Shown here: piece by piece, positions 36,518-47,355 of the stretch
How positions within the stretch are numbered: position 1 is the first letter of the stretch
How the letters are laid out: each line of letters starts with the position of its first letter
From: Pyrocephalus nanus
Lineage: Eukaryota; Chordata; Aves; Passeriformes; Tyrannidae
DNA: 64,000 nt
Direction of reading: 5' to 3'
Assembly: GCA_038380795.1 (NCBI GenBank)
Contig: CM076261.1
Span: forward strand, 7,508,556 to 7,572,555
The notes under the pieces: model-generated
Database searches by the model: none
What the model was told of the DNA's origin: nothing
The model's input: only the letters and a program-made list of their open reading frames with translations
Made by a program: the position numbers and the translations under genes

Positions 36518-38224
36518 CAAACTCTAGGAAGAGGAGCTGTGACCATGATGTCTGTTAAATTCTCCTAGACTCTGCTTTCACAAGCAGGGACGTATCATGA
36601 TCTCTCCACTGTACTCCTGTCATTCCCTGAAGCTGTACAAACAGTGAGGTACAGCGGGATGGAAAGACTATCACAGACAAAAGTTTGATTTCCAACACAT
36701 TATTCTGGATGCTTCTTCAGATTTGTGGTTGCCAATGATAGGGAAAAATAAACATTTTCTTTTAGGAAGTAAAACATTTATCAGGGTATTTGCCCTTTCA
36801 TTTCAGTTGTGTCTTTCTTTTGCAGAGGAAATCACACAAAAATACTTTCCTAATATCTACATAGTGAGCTGGTGCTATGTAGAAATTAGTAATACCTGTA
36901 CTTTTGTGTCTCCATCAGCCCCTAAATACATATTTTTGGGTTAGTTACAGCATCCAGAGATCTTACTTGAGAAACAGAATATCTTCCCACCATCTGACAG
37001 GGAGGGCAAAAAGAGGACAGGAAAACTCAAATACCTAGGTCTGTTGGCCTGCTCTCTGAATGCTGAAGTATGTAAGGAATATATATACATTCTAGTGATG
37101 ATAAAGGCACAGAGTATGTAACCTGACTGTAAGATTGGTTTGTTTTGAGAAGCTCCAAATGAAAATAATCAGAAAGTATTCCTGACGGTTGCATCCGGGT
37201 TAATACACGAGTGGAAACTGAGTGTGTGTAAAAAGAACTACCAGAAGGACTGTCTTTGGTCATGTGAAAAGCAATCATATAAATGGAGACTTAGTTCTTC
37301 ACTTCATTAGATTCCCATTTCAAAACATTTGCAGAGGAGGAAATTAACCTGCTCTTTGAGACAAATGAACCTTCACCAACTTACAGCAAACCTGAGGGGC
37401 AAAATTATTAATTTCACATCTGCCAGGTAGAGGGAATGTGAGGAAAACATAATGACCCTTGAGAAAAAGTAGATAATATGATATCTCCTATGACATATCT
37501 CAATATCTAGAATTGTTGCAATTTTTTATTAATTATAAAGATAAGCTCCAAAAACCACACACTCAAACAATTATTTTACCCAACTTAAATTCAGGAAGAA
37601 TTTTTCATTATGGAATGAGAAAAACCCGGCAAGTTGGGAGTGTACTTGTTATAAACAAAAGACTGGTGTGCGGGCCTCTTTAATAGAAATGATCAATTAG
37701 ATATACTTGTGAAAAATACGGATATGGCATTCCTTAGTATTACTGTGTTGAGAACATATTGAATGTGAACTGTTTCATAGTTGTTTTGGATCTCTCTTTT
37801 CAAAAGTATTGTTACTGCAGATTTAAATAAATGTATTGGTACTCTATTATTAAAAGCAATTAGAAGTAATGGGAAAGGGCATGCTTTGGGTATAGGTGCC
37901 TTCCCTGTGAAGTTCCATGAGCGCTTTGAATTTTTCTGTAACAACTTTCTGCTGAGCATTTTCTCCCCTCTCCTGAGGCCAGTTTTTACATCAGTTATTC
38001 CAGTTTCCACATGCGGTTATGCTGTACTGCCTTTTAGTTATAGGCACACTTCACTATTAATAATGCTGATCCTTTGGCAAAAACATTAGGAAATAAGACA
38101 GGAAAATATGGCTTTTCCTCTGACTTAGTCAGTGGAGAAGGTCTTACTCAAAACCAAAGCAAAATCTTTTATACATTTGAAGTGTCCAAAGTATATTTAC
38201 TTAGTGTCTGAAAGAATAACTAAT

Positions 38225-38278
38225 TGTGTGTGCTCAAGTGTGTATGTGTGTATACAGACACACACACACACACACACA
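38225..38278. repeat. Facing (GT)n and (AC)n arrays
   Basis: A GTGTGTATGTGTG-type array (38225-38250) is followed by an AC array (38258-38278), so the two can pair as an imperfect inverted repeat of about 20 bp per arm. Two short frames of His/Thr repeats over it are not genes. Confidence 0.8.
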
Positions 38279-38571
38279 TACATATCTCCATCTCTTTTCC
38301 TTCATATATATATGAGTGTATTGCTTCTATGACCAAGGGGGATTTAGGCCTTTTGTTTGAGGAGTCAGAAAATAAGATGTCCTATAGACAACAGAAGCCT
38401 AATTTCTGAAAGATGTGTCTCCTAAATATCGCCACATTACGAGGGTAATCCCATCTTCCCTTACAACAGACCTGCAAGGCAAGAAATAGCACCCAACTAA
38501 CCACAAATTTGCTGTTGAATGGAGTATTTGACTTCCACTTGCCTGCCCTGAGCCACTTGAATGAGGGCACT

Positions 38572-38662
38572 CAGAATCAGCTGGATTTGAAAAGACCTCT
38601 GAAGATCATCAAGTCCAACCCTTGATTCACTACCATTGTGGTTACTAGACCATTACTCTTTG
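38572..38662 (-). mobile_element. CR1-derived 3' tail fragment
   Basis: CAGAATCAGCTGGATTTGAA, then AGACCTCTGAAGATCATCAA and GTCCAACCC, followed by a block with TTACTAGACCAT, is the reversed 3' UTR of a CR1 subfamily. No coding part is attached. Right boundary uncertain by tens of bases. Confidence 0.8.
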
Positions 38663-39650
38663 ACTCACTCTCATCTTGTGGAATTAGATTCTGGCACCAC
38701 CATATCAAATAAGTTTAAATTATAAACAAGTTATTTGGATGAAATTTGCCAATAGTTATAATGGATGTTGAAAGATGGAAATAGATGAACAGACAGGCAT
38801 GCTCCTTGGTTTTGATATTTTAAGGCTTGCTCTTTTGTTTGAAACTGTTAGACCAAGTGCTGTCTTGCCCAGCAGCTTTGGCCAGCTGTAAAAACACATA
38901 ACTACAAAATTCTGTTGGAGTATCTGTGAAGCATGAAACATTCAGGAACTATAGGAAAACACAAAGATACTTCACTTTTTTAAACCTTCCAGTAGTTTGG
39001 GGTTTTTTAAAATTGCTTACAAAAAAGTAATATCAAAGGTTTGTAGAATGAATGGTATATTAATTTTACCTCACTTCAAAGGAAAATGAACAATGACACC
39101 ACTCAGGTTTTTTCAGTTCCTGGGAGGCATATTGGCTTTGCAAACCTGTTTGTTTTACAAATGTAGAGCTGTACGCAGAATTCAGTCCAACTTCCAAGTT
39201 TCGAGGGAGAAGAGCCAGTAGTGTGATTTCTGGCTTTTCTGGTACTACTTTTTGCTATAAAGTGCAATTACAACTTTATAATCTAGACTGTAGACTGTGT
39301 GCCTAGTTTGAGACCTGAAATCAAGGCGGATCCTGAAGAAGTATCCTAACTTTGGAGAAAAAAACCCCAACTTTCTTTTTTTTAGGGTGCTAGGTCACTG
39401 CAGTGCTATCTTTTCCGGTGAGCAAGTGTGCATCACGTTTCTGTTTACAACTACAGAAAAACAAAGTTGAGACAGTTCACAGAGCGCTAGACCTCAGCTT
39501 CTATAGATGTAAAAAAAAGTGGTTTTGTTTGGCAATCCATCTAATTGCTGCTGAGTGTGTTGGTTAGGCAGGGAGGGGCATCCCTGTGGAAGTGAGATTC
39601 TTCCAGACTGTTGTAGACCACAAACGTGTGAGGGAGGAAAGTTTCTCTGG

Positions 39651-39664
39651 TTTTTTTTTTTTTT
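39651..39664. repeat. T14 homopolymer
   Basis: Run of 14 T on the plus strand. Confidence 0.8.
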
Positions 39665-42600
39665 GCTACTCTCTACTTACATGGCTAGATGAACTCTGCC
39701 CCAAAGTAAATAAAACATTTGACTATGAAAGCACTGAGTAAGCAAATAATTACTTAAATATCTAAAAAGAAATAAGAAATAAAATTGGGAAATGCATTGC
39801 ATAGCATTATCATGAGGTACTGTATCAAAAGAAAAATAGTGGAGATTAAAACAAAACTGCCCATGAATTTAATTTTTTAGGAGTCTTGCATTTCAGTATG
39901 CCCAACCATCTAAAATACTTGTAACAATTTTTTTTTTAAATTTATACAGCTGATGTCTGCATTTAGCTGTCTTTCAATGTATACCATCATTTAAGCACCC
40001 TTGTTATTATTTTAAATATATTAACAACTATCTGTGCATTTAGTTCATGCCTGCTCATTCTGTGAAACTTGATCTGCTTCTTGGAAGGAAAGAAGAGGGT
40101 TTTCTTTTGGGAAAGAGAGAGTTTAGTTTTATTCATTAATGCATGATTCAGAACTTTCAAAAAGCTTTCTGAAGGTATTTTGGTGCAGAAATTTTGCAGT
40201 AGAAAATTATGTTTATAGTGGACTATCTTTTAGAATTATACATATGGGAAAATGCATGTAAAGCAAAAAGGCAATAATAAATGTTTACTCTTGACATGCA
40301 GAAGTGCCTTTTCATTTCTAAAAATGTATGTTCTTTGGAAACAAAAATCAAATTGTCTGTCAGTTACTCTTTGTTTTGACTGGTTTTGCAGATATTTTAT
40401 TTGCAATTAGCTTAAAAAATACAAAAAAATTCAATAATTTACTTAATTACTGTTGTATAGTGTTGAATTTGAGAGGATGAACCAATGTGTAACTGGCATG
40501 TTTGGCCAAGTAAATGGAAAAAAGAAATTTAATGACCTGCGCATAATTATAGATGACTTTGGAATGACAACTGGCAAAAATTGTACTGTAATTAAATTTC
40601 CATTATAAAAGTTTCATCTTTTTTGTCTGACATGTGAGGCTAGATTGTGAAGAGTATTCATTTATGAGACGAAGAATTAGAAAGCTATAATTTATAATTC
40701 AGGGTAATCAATGAAAGCATTTCTTTTGTCAAAAAACCTTTCACTGACAAACAGCATTGCATTGTGAGTTGTTCTAAAAAGAAACTAAAAATTCTTTTGT
40801 TGTTTTTTCACTTACTGTAAAAGGAGCTGAAAAATTCTGGTGGTTGAATCAAGTCTTGCAGTAATTCAGAGTAATATTATGTAGATAGGGCTTCTCAGAC
40901 TGTTTCCCTTCATTAACATTGACTTTGTCTCGTTCTATAAGACTGTTCATGGAGAAGTAGAATCTTTCTAAGGCCATTTTATCAAGATTCTGTTTAATCT
41001 TAAACAGAATTGTTTCTGATAGAAGAAATGACAACATATTCTGATTTCCAAATGTTCCAGGTAGTGACTGAGATGGATCCTTTTCTTTCTGGTAATGGAG
41101 TCTCAAAGACAGTGAAAAAAAAACATTATGAGGTACCCTGTTAATTCCTACAAAATCTTTCAACGGGAGCGCCAACAAAGATTAGTATTTTAAAGAGTTT
41201 TGGCACTAAATTTTTACAGGCAACAGCAAAGCTCAGAATCACTCTGATTTAATGATTAGATAGTTCTTCTTCAATATACCTATTTGAGCTCTGTATTTAC
41301 AGAAGTGTTTTATGTGCTTTTGTTATCACTGTTAGTTAGACACAAGTCTAATTGCACACTGATTGCTCTCACTATACTATCTGTTCATTATTTAAACAAA
41401 GCCTATGTGCCATTCATCTCAAAATATGATTCCTACATTCACAGAAAAGTTGGACTCTTGACTGATTAAAAATGCCTTTCATCTTATCTATGAGTCTGTT
41501 AAAACAAGGAATTATTTCTGCTCTGATAACGTCACAGAATAGTTTGGCATGATTCTTCGAAAACTAATGTAGTTTATTCTGTGTTACAGTAGCACAGTCT
41601 TCTAAGCAGTTAGCATATGATATTGTACTGAGTTCCTAAAACAAGTGACTTGAAAATAGGTTATTTCCCTAATGAGAATTTTCAGAGTCTCCTAAAATTT
41701 GAAGTGATTATTTACTTTTGTATGTACTATTACTCCACGGTTAATCTTTCCACTTACAGACCATTACTTATGAAAGCAGTCAGTGTTAATATCTTAGAAT
41801 CTGTCAGAAAAGTACTCTATTCATTTTCTTGCACTACAGTAGCTGCTTCCTGGATGTTCCTGCAAGCAGCTGAGACCAGTTAGTATGTCTCTTTCTTTTC
41901 ATCCAGACAACAACTTTAATCCCCACAAAGTCATACATGCATTGATTGTTAGAACTATGTAATTTGCAATTAGTTAACATCTTAAGGTTTTATTCTGCAT
42001 TTGGAGCTTTATCGATGCTCAGTTCTGCAGTGGATCAGACAAGAGGTTTTTTCCTTAAAATTTTTGAGCTGTCTTCTGTTTTTGAGAAGTTTGGAGTGGC
42101 ATGGTCCTAGATGTCTTCTCTAACAATTATAATCTAATATCAGTTGATTTGACATGTTGAAATGCTGAAATAGCAGGACAAGTGTGCGTTCTGCCTTTGC
42201 AATGCCCTAAAGGTACATGGAGAAGAAAAAGAAGAGAACTCTCTGAGAATTCTGTAAATGTGGATAAATCACAGATCCTCATAAACATTTAATTATTCCT
42301 TCCTAAGAAATAATTTCTTAAAATTTTCATAAAAACTGGGTGCATCTGGCAAAGCTGAGCAACTGATTGGAGAAAATCTTTATGAAGTTCTTATAGTCTA
42401 TATAAATGGTGACTTATTTATTTTTCAGATTTACAACTCATACATCTAGGTTTATTTTTGTGAGCACAGGTTACGAATTTCTTTTTTCTTCTTGATTTTT
42501 TTTTGCGCAAGATTTATTTCTTGCCCGAAAGCGGTGGTGGAGCTATTAAATGATGGTAGAAAGACATGTAATAATGCATAAACTAAATTCAAACTCATTC

Positions 42601-45192
42601 TCAGCAGAAGCTGAACTATGTTTGCTAAAAATCTTCATCATGATAGAAGAGGAAAAGTAGTAATTTCACACCAAGTTGCTATTATTTGGCAAATTTCACA
42701 AGCAGTTGGTAAGGGACTGATGATAAAATGTGACTATGTGCACTGTAGACATATACTTGCTCGTGCTATTTCTCATGCAAAATATCAAATTTCAGGTTAG
42801 CAAATGAATTCAGAAGATGTTTAGTTGCTTTAACATGCAGTGGATGATGTATGGGTAAAATAAAATACATTGAGTATAGTTTAAAGTAGGAGCAGTCAAG
42901 CATACTTTATTTTATTCAGGATGAAATATTAAAGAATATATGCTACTCAGATACTCTTTTTAAAGAAACTTAAAATTGTGTCATTTGTCTTTGATAGTAC
43001 AAAATTTTTGATTAATTCAAATCAGAATCTTTTGTTGCTCTAATAAAAGGCACAGGGCACATGGTATAGAAGAAAAAAAAAAATTACCTTTTTTCCAGTT
43101 TTATATTTCCATGGATTACAAAAATCTCTGGGTTTGCTGTTTGGGAGAGGGCAAAAAGGCTTCAACACTGTTGGAGTGGTATTAGATGTGGAGATTATAA
43201 ATGGAATCACTTTTCCCAGTGAAAAACAGAAGCTGAAACGTGCAGCAACTCAAGATTGTTCTAGAATGAGATACCTGCAGGAAGATAGATAAAGTGTCAT
43301 GGGTCAATAGACATTTAGCTGCTCAAAGCTTAAGACTTGTAGAAACTGGTACTCCTTACAGACTTATCCTAACTCTTCATACAGAGAAACAAAAAGGGCA
43401 AAAGGCAGAGCAGCTTGTTGAGGCGGGTGAGCAGAAGTAAATGTGGAATCTCTCTCCTTTTGATGAGAGAAGCAGGAAAGGAGTAAGCTTATTTCAGATA
43501 GAAGTGTTCTAGATGATGTTCAGGAGACCTTGAGTCCTTTCCTTTGGTAAAAGTTCAAGGTTTTGCTTTGACTGAAGCTCATTAATCCAGTCCCACCTGG
43601 GCCCACATTTTTTACTGTTTTTCAGCATTTTCTTTTGCTTATATCCATGAACAAAACCTCTTTCCTCATTGTCTTGGACTTTTCCATTTTATTCATCATG
43701 TTAGCCACCAGTTTTGAGTAGCGTTTCATGTGTCAGCCGTAGGTTATGTAAGCATAATTCTGAAAAGCACAGTTGATAAAGCAATAATTGAAATATCACC
43801 AGATTTTGGGTTTGACTAATAATGACCTGTTGCTGAAAAAAAAATAATTCTGAGGCAAGTCTATGATATTTGTCAGAGTAATCACAGAAGCAAAGAAATG
43901 TTTGTTTTCAATGTACTAATAAGAATCTGATTCTGCCATATAATTGTATTGCCACTATGCTGTTACATCAGGTCATTTTATTTTGGCAAAAGTAAATATC
44001 AGCCAGTAAGACTAGACTAATTTTGCCTTCTGTGATCGAACTTGGAAAGGTTTTGTCAATATTTTCATAATAAACTTTCTGTTGATTTTGCCCCAGAATT
44101 GCTATGAGTAATTTAAGGAAATGCTGTGGTTCCTTAGACAGCTTAGTGCCTATGGAAACAGTAAATATTACTGCCATGAACTTACTTTTTAAGATTCATC
44201 AGAAGTATAGGTTTCTCATTAAGAATTGCCTCCAGCTTTTACTTATGCTATCAGTGTATCTTTCATAAGTTCCGTAGTTAGAATGGAAGGACAGCTTTGT
44301 AAAAGGTTGATTCAAAGCAGGATCTAAGCAAGATGTTCTTACTCATCTTTTAAGTAAAGCCTTTTTTTATTTTCTGTTTTACATTAATCTTTTAAATTTT
44401 CTTATATTACCACTAATGATAAAATGCTTCTAGGCGGACTAACATCTTTGCAACTTTGTAAGTACCCACGAGTCTCTTTGGGGATAAAGATAAAGCATTC
44501 TAAGATGAAGGCAAGATTAGTTGCTCCTATAAAACATGTAAAGACCTGCCTGGGTTATTGAAACGGTGATAGTGTCAGTCCTAATATCCATTGATGAAGG
44601 GCTATTTTCCTAAATTATTTTCCTAAAACAAAGATCTTATTTAAAGCCTCACTGCTAGGACATTGTTGATTAAGTTCTGTGATATAATGTGAAATGGTGC
44701 TTTGACTTTCTGAATCTGAGCAGAATGTGTTCTTATTCTGAATAGAGAAGACAAATGTCTCCCCAATCTTCCAGACTGTATCCATTAATTTTCAGATGGG
44801 CCATTGCCAAGGTTAGAGTATAACACACTGACTCTGCTCGGTTTCAATAACTGTTTCAAGGATGATACTGTTTGTTATGTCAGTGGAGTTAGAAGTTGTC
44901 CAGAGATCTAATATAAATATGGAAATTTCCATACCAGATAAAAAGACCAAATTATGAAGTCAATTGCTCTGGATTTTATGCAACTGATTTGAAATACTGT
45001 GAGAGACGCCAGGTAGTTGTGCTGCTTTGAGAATAAGCTGACAACAGTGTAGTGTTACCAGCAGAGTTTCATATTCTAGAAGAAAGGAAAAATAATTCTG
45101 CGATCTTGTCAGAAGGATTGAGTATTTTTACAGTTCTTAATGGAAGAGGAGAGGCTGTCTGGAGGATCTTTTTTTGTCAAATTTCACATAAT

Positions 45193-45774
45193 AACAGAAT
45201 CATCAAGGTTCAAAGAGACCTGAAAGATCATCTAGTCCAATTGTCATACTAGCACAACCATAATCACCCCTAAACTGTATCCCCAAGTGCCACATTCAAG
45301 ATACCTCTTGAACACTTCCAGAGATGGTGATTCCATCATCTTTCTGGGCAATATATTCCTTTGCTTAACTACGCTTTCAGTGGAATTTTTTTTTTTTTTA
45401 CTATCTAATCTGAACCTCCCCTGGCACAACCTATGGCCATTTTTTCTCACATTTTCATTTGAGACTTGGCAGAAAGCATTCTCCACCTCCCTACACCCTC
45501 TATTCAAGTTGTTGTAGAGTGATGAGGTCCCCCCTGAGCCTCCTTTTTCTCTACACTAAACACCCTCAACTGCTTCTCGTAAGATTTATGCTCCAGACGC
45601 TTCACCAGCTCCATTGCCCTGCTCTGGTCACGCTCCAGCACTTCATTGTATTGAAGTGAGGGGCCCAGAACTGGACACAGAGCTTGAGGTGTGCGCTCAC
45701 TAGTGCTGAGTATGGGGAGACAATCACTGCCCTATTCCTGCTGGCCATATTATTCCTGATACAGGCCAAGATGC
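45193..45774 (-). mobile_element. CR1 LINE, 3' portion (left part, interrupted by LTR)
   Basis: The reversed CR1 3' end starts at ACAGAATCATCAAGGTTCAA and runs through UTR and the C-terminal ORF2 region. The minus frame 45244-45507 includes SLEVFKRYLECGT-type CR1 wording, damaged by a T run at 45390-45401. At 45770-45774 (GATGC) the CR1 stops and the LTR starts. CR1 sequence resumes at 46593. The two parts are one copy of about 1.35 kb without the LTR. Confidence 0.93.
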
Positions 45775-46015
45775 TGTAGGACTCCAGCCCTAGAGCTGTG
45801 GGCTCATGAGCTCAAGCTAGGAGTTTTACTTTAAAGTATAGATATAGGATTCTTTAATATGTCGAGATAGCATCAAAAGAATAATCATGAGCTTGTTCCC
45901 AAGAGATTTCTGTACTAATTTAGGGGACAAAATAAGGGAACTTGGCAGAGGTTTAAAAAGGGCACTATACAAGCTAGACAAAATGTTCTGCCGCAATTCC
46001 AACCCAGCACATATT

Positions 46016-46075
46016 AATCCACAGCACTTAAGTCAAGATCCAACCAATCCACAACACTTAAGTCAAAATCTAAAA
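46016..46075. repeat. Tandem 30-bp duplication inside the LTR
   Basis: Two adjacent 30-bp units, 46016-46045 and 46046-46075, both start AATCCACA and contain ACTTAAGTCAA, and differ at a few positions. In the minus orientation they lie between the TATA-like and polyadenylation motifs, that is in the presumed transcribed (R) region. Confidence 0.85.
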
Positions 46076-46487
46076 AAACCCCAAAACATCAAGAAAGGAG
46101 CAAAGAAAGAGAAGTAGAGGGAGCAAGAAGGGAGAAGGAGAAAGAAGAAGAGAGAGCTACCACTGAAACTTTGTAGAGACCAGCTCTCACACATCCAGGT
46201 GGCAAGGCTGTGACACGAGGCAAACATAAGCCTTTGGGTTTATGTGCTCTGGTCCCTGTGGCCAACCCTTTCAGATGGGACCTCTGACCCACCAGCCACC
46301 CTGGGGTTCCAGGCCAGGGTGAGGGGCAGTGTCCTCACTGTGCCTGCCGATCTAAGCTGAGGGGTGAGGGGCTCCAGGAGCTGTGGTGTGTTAGAGTTTG
46401 CCTGGGCTGTTGTTTGGGCTCCAGGGGCCTGCATGAGGGATACAGTGCCATCCTACCTCTGTGAGGTTTGACCTATCCCTTCCCCCT

Positions 46488-46488
<1 letters not shown>

Positions 46489-46543
<55 letters not shown>
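46489..46543. repeat. (CA)n microsatellite inside the LTR
   Basis: 55 bp of uninterrupted CA (about 27 units) within the presumed U3 of the minus-strand LTR. Lack of interruptions suggests it is still length-variable. Expansion after integration would make the 818-bp LTR length non-diagnostic. Confidence 0.95.
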
Positions 46544-46545
<2 letters not shown>

Positions 46546-46592
46546 CTTACAAGGTGGTTCTGACCCAGTAATTACTGATCTGGTGTCTGACA

Positions 46593-47355
46593 GATGCAAT
46601 TGGCCTTCTTGGCTACCTGGGCACACTGCTGGCTTGTGTTCAGCTGACCAGCTGAAGGGACCCCGAAGTCTCTTTCTGCTGAGCAGCTTTCCAGTGACTC
46701 TGCCCCCAGCCTGTAACATTGCCTGAGATTGTTGTGACCTGAGTGCAGAACCTGACACTTGGCCTTGTTGAATCTCATCCAATTGGCCTCACCCCATCCA
46801 TCCAGCCAATTCAGATCCCTCTGCAGGGTCTTCCTGCCCTCCAGCAGGTCAACACTCTCACCTAACTTGGTGTCATCTGCGAACTTGCTTAGGGTGCACT
46901 TGCTCCCCTCATCCAGGTCATTGACAAAGACATTAAACAGGACCAGCCTCAATACTGATCCCTGGGGAACACCACTTGTGACTGGACACCAGCTGGATTT
47001 AGTTCCATTCGCCACCGCTCTCTGGCCGTGGCCATCCAGTCAGTTTTTCACCCAGAAAAGAGTACAGCCATCCATGCTGTGAGCAGCCAGTTTTTCCAGG
47101 AGGATGCTGTGGAGATGGTGTCAAACACATTACTGAAATCTAGGTAGACAACATCCGTGGACTTTCCCTCATCTGCTAAGCAGGTCAGTTAAACACGTCT
47201 TAAACACATGCTGGCTGGGTTGGCCTGCACATGGTGTGTGGTGGCACTCAGGATGATCTGCTCCATGACCTTCCCTGGTGCAAGGTCAGGCTGAGAGGCT
47301 TGTAGTTTCACCTCTTCTTGTAAATGGGCATTACATTTTCTTATTTCCAGTCAAC
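46593..47355 (-). mobile_element. CR1 LINE, reverse-transcriptase part (right part)
   Basis: Continuation of the CR1 on the other side of the LTR. The minus strand encodes readable RT blocks: [10 protein letters not shown] (RT motif before the catalytic site), [20 protein letters not shown] and then ADDTKL, that is the F-ADD form of the RT catalytic motif. These lie within a frame of about 147 codons spanning 46572-47015 whose end reads out into the LTR. The upstream RT part follows to about 47355 (reversed CTTCTTGTAAATGGGCATTA), where the copy is truncated. Frame is broken before and after, so it is inactive. Confidence 0.93.

Larger units (their letters stand above)
45775..46592 (-). mobile_element. 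Solo LTR of an endogenous retrovirus nested in CR1
   Basis: The 818-bp insert starts TGTAGGACTC and ends GTGTCTGACA, so it has TGT...ACA termini. It is flanked on both sides by the 5-bp direct repeat GATGC (45770-45774 and 46593-46597). Removing it restores a continuous CR1. No internal retroviral genes are present, hence a solo LTR. Transcription signals fit the minus strand: a TATA-like CATAAA at 46239-46244, a polyadenylation signal ATTAAA at 45853-45858, and GC-rich U3 on the high-coordinate side. A 5-bp duplication is typical of ERV-L-type integrases, but class is not proven. Inside are a (CA)n array and a duplicated 30-mer. Several short open frames here have no protein similarity I recognise. 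Confidence 0.9.

Noticed and set aside
46572..47015. A 147-codon minus-strand frame with RT motifs as a gene
   Set aside because: It is part of a broken CR1 copy; its C-terminal end runs into the solo LTR at 46592. No host gene.
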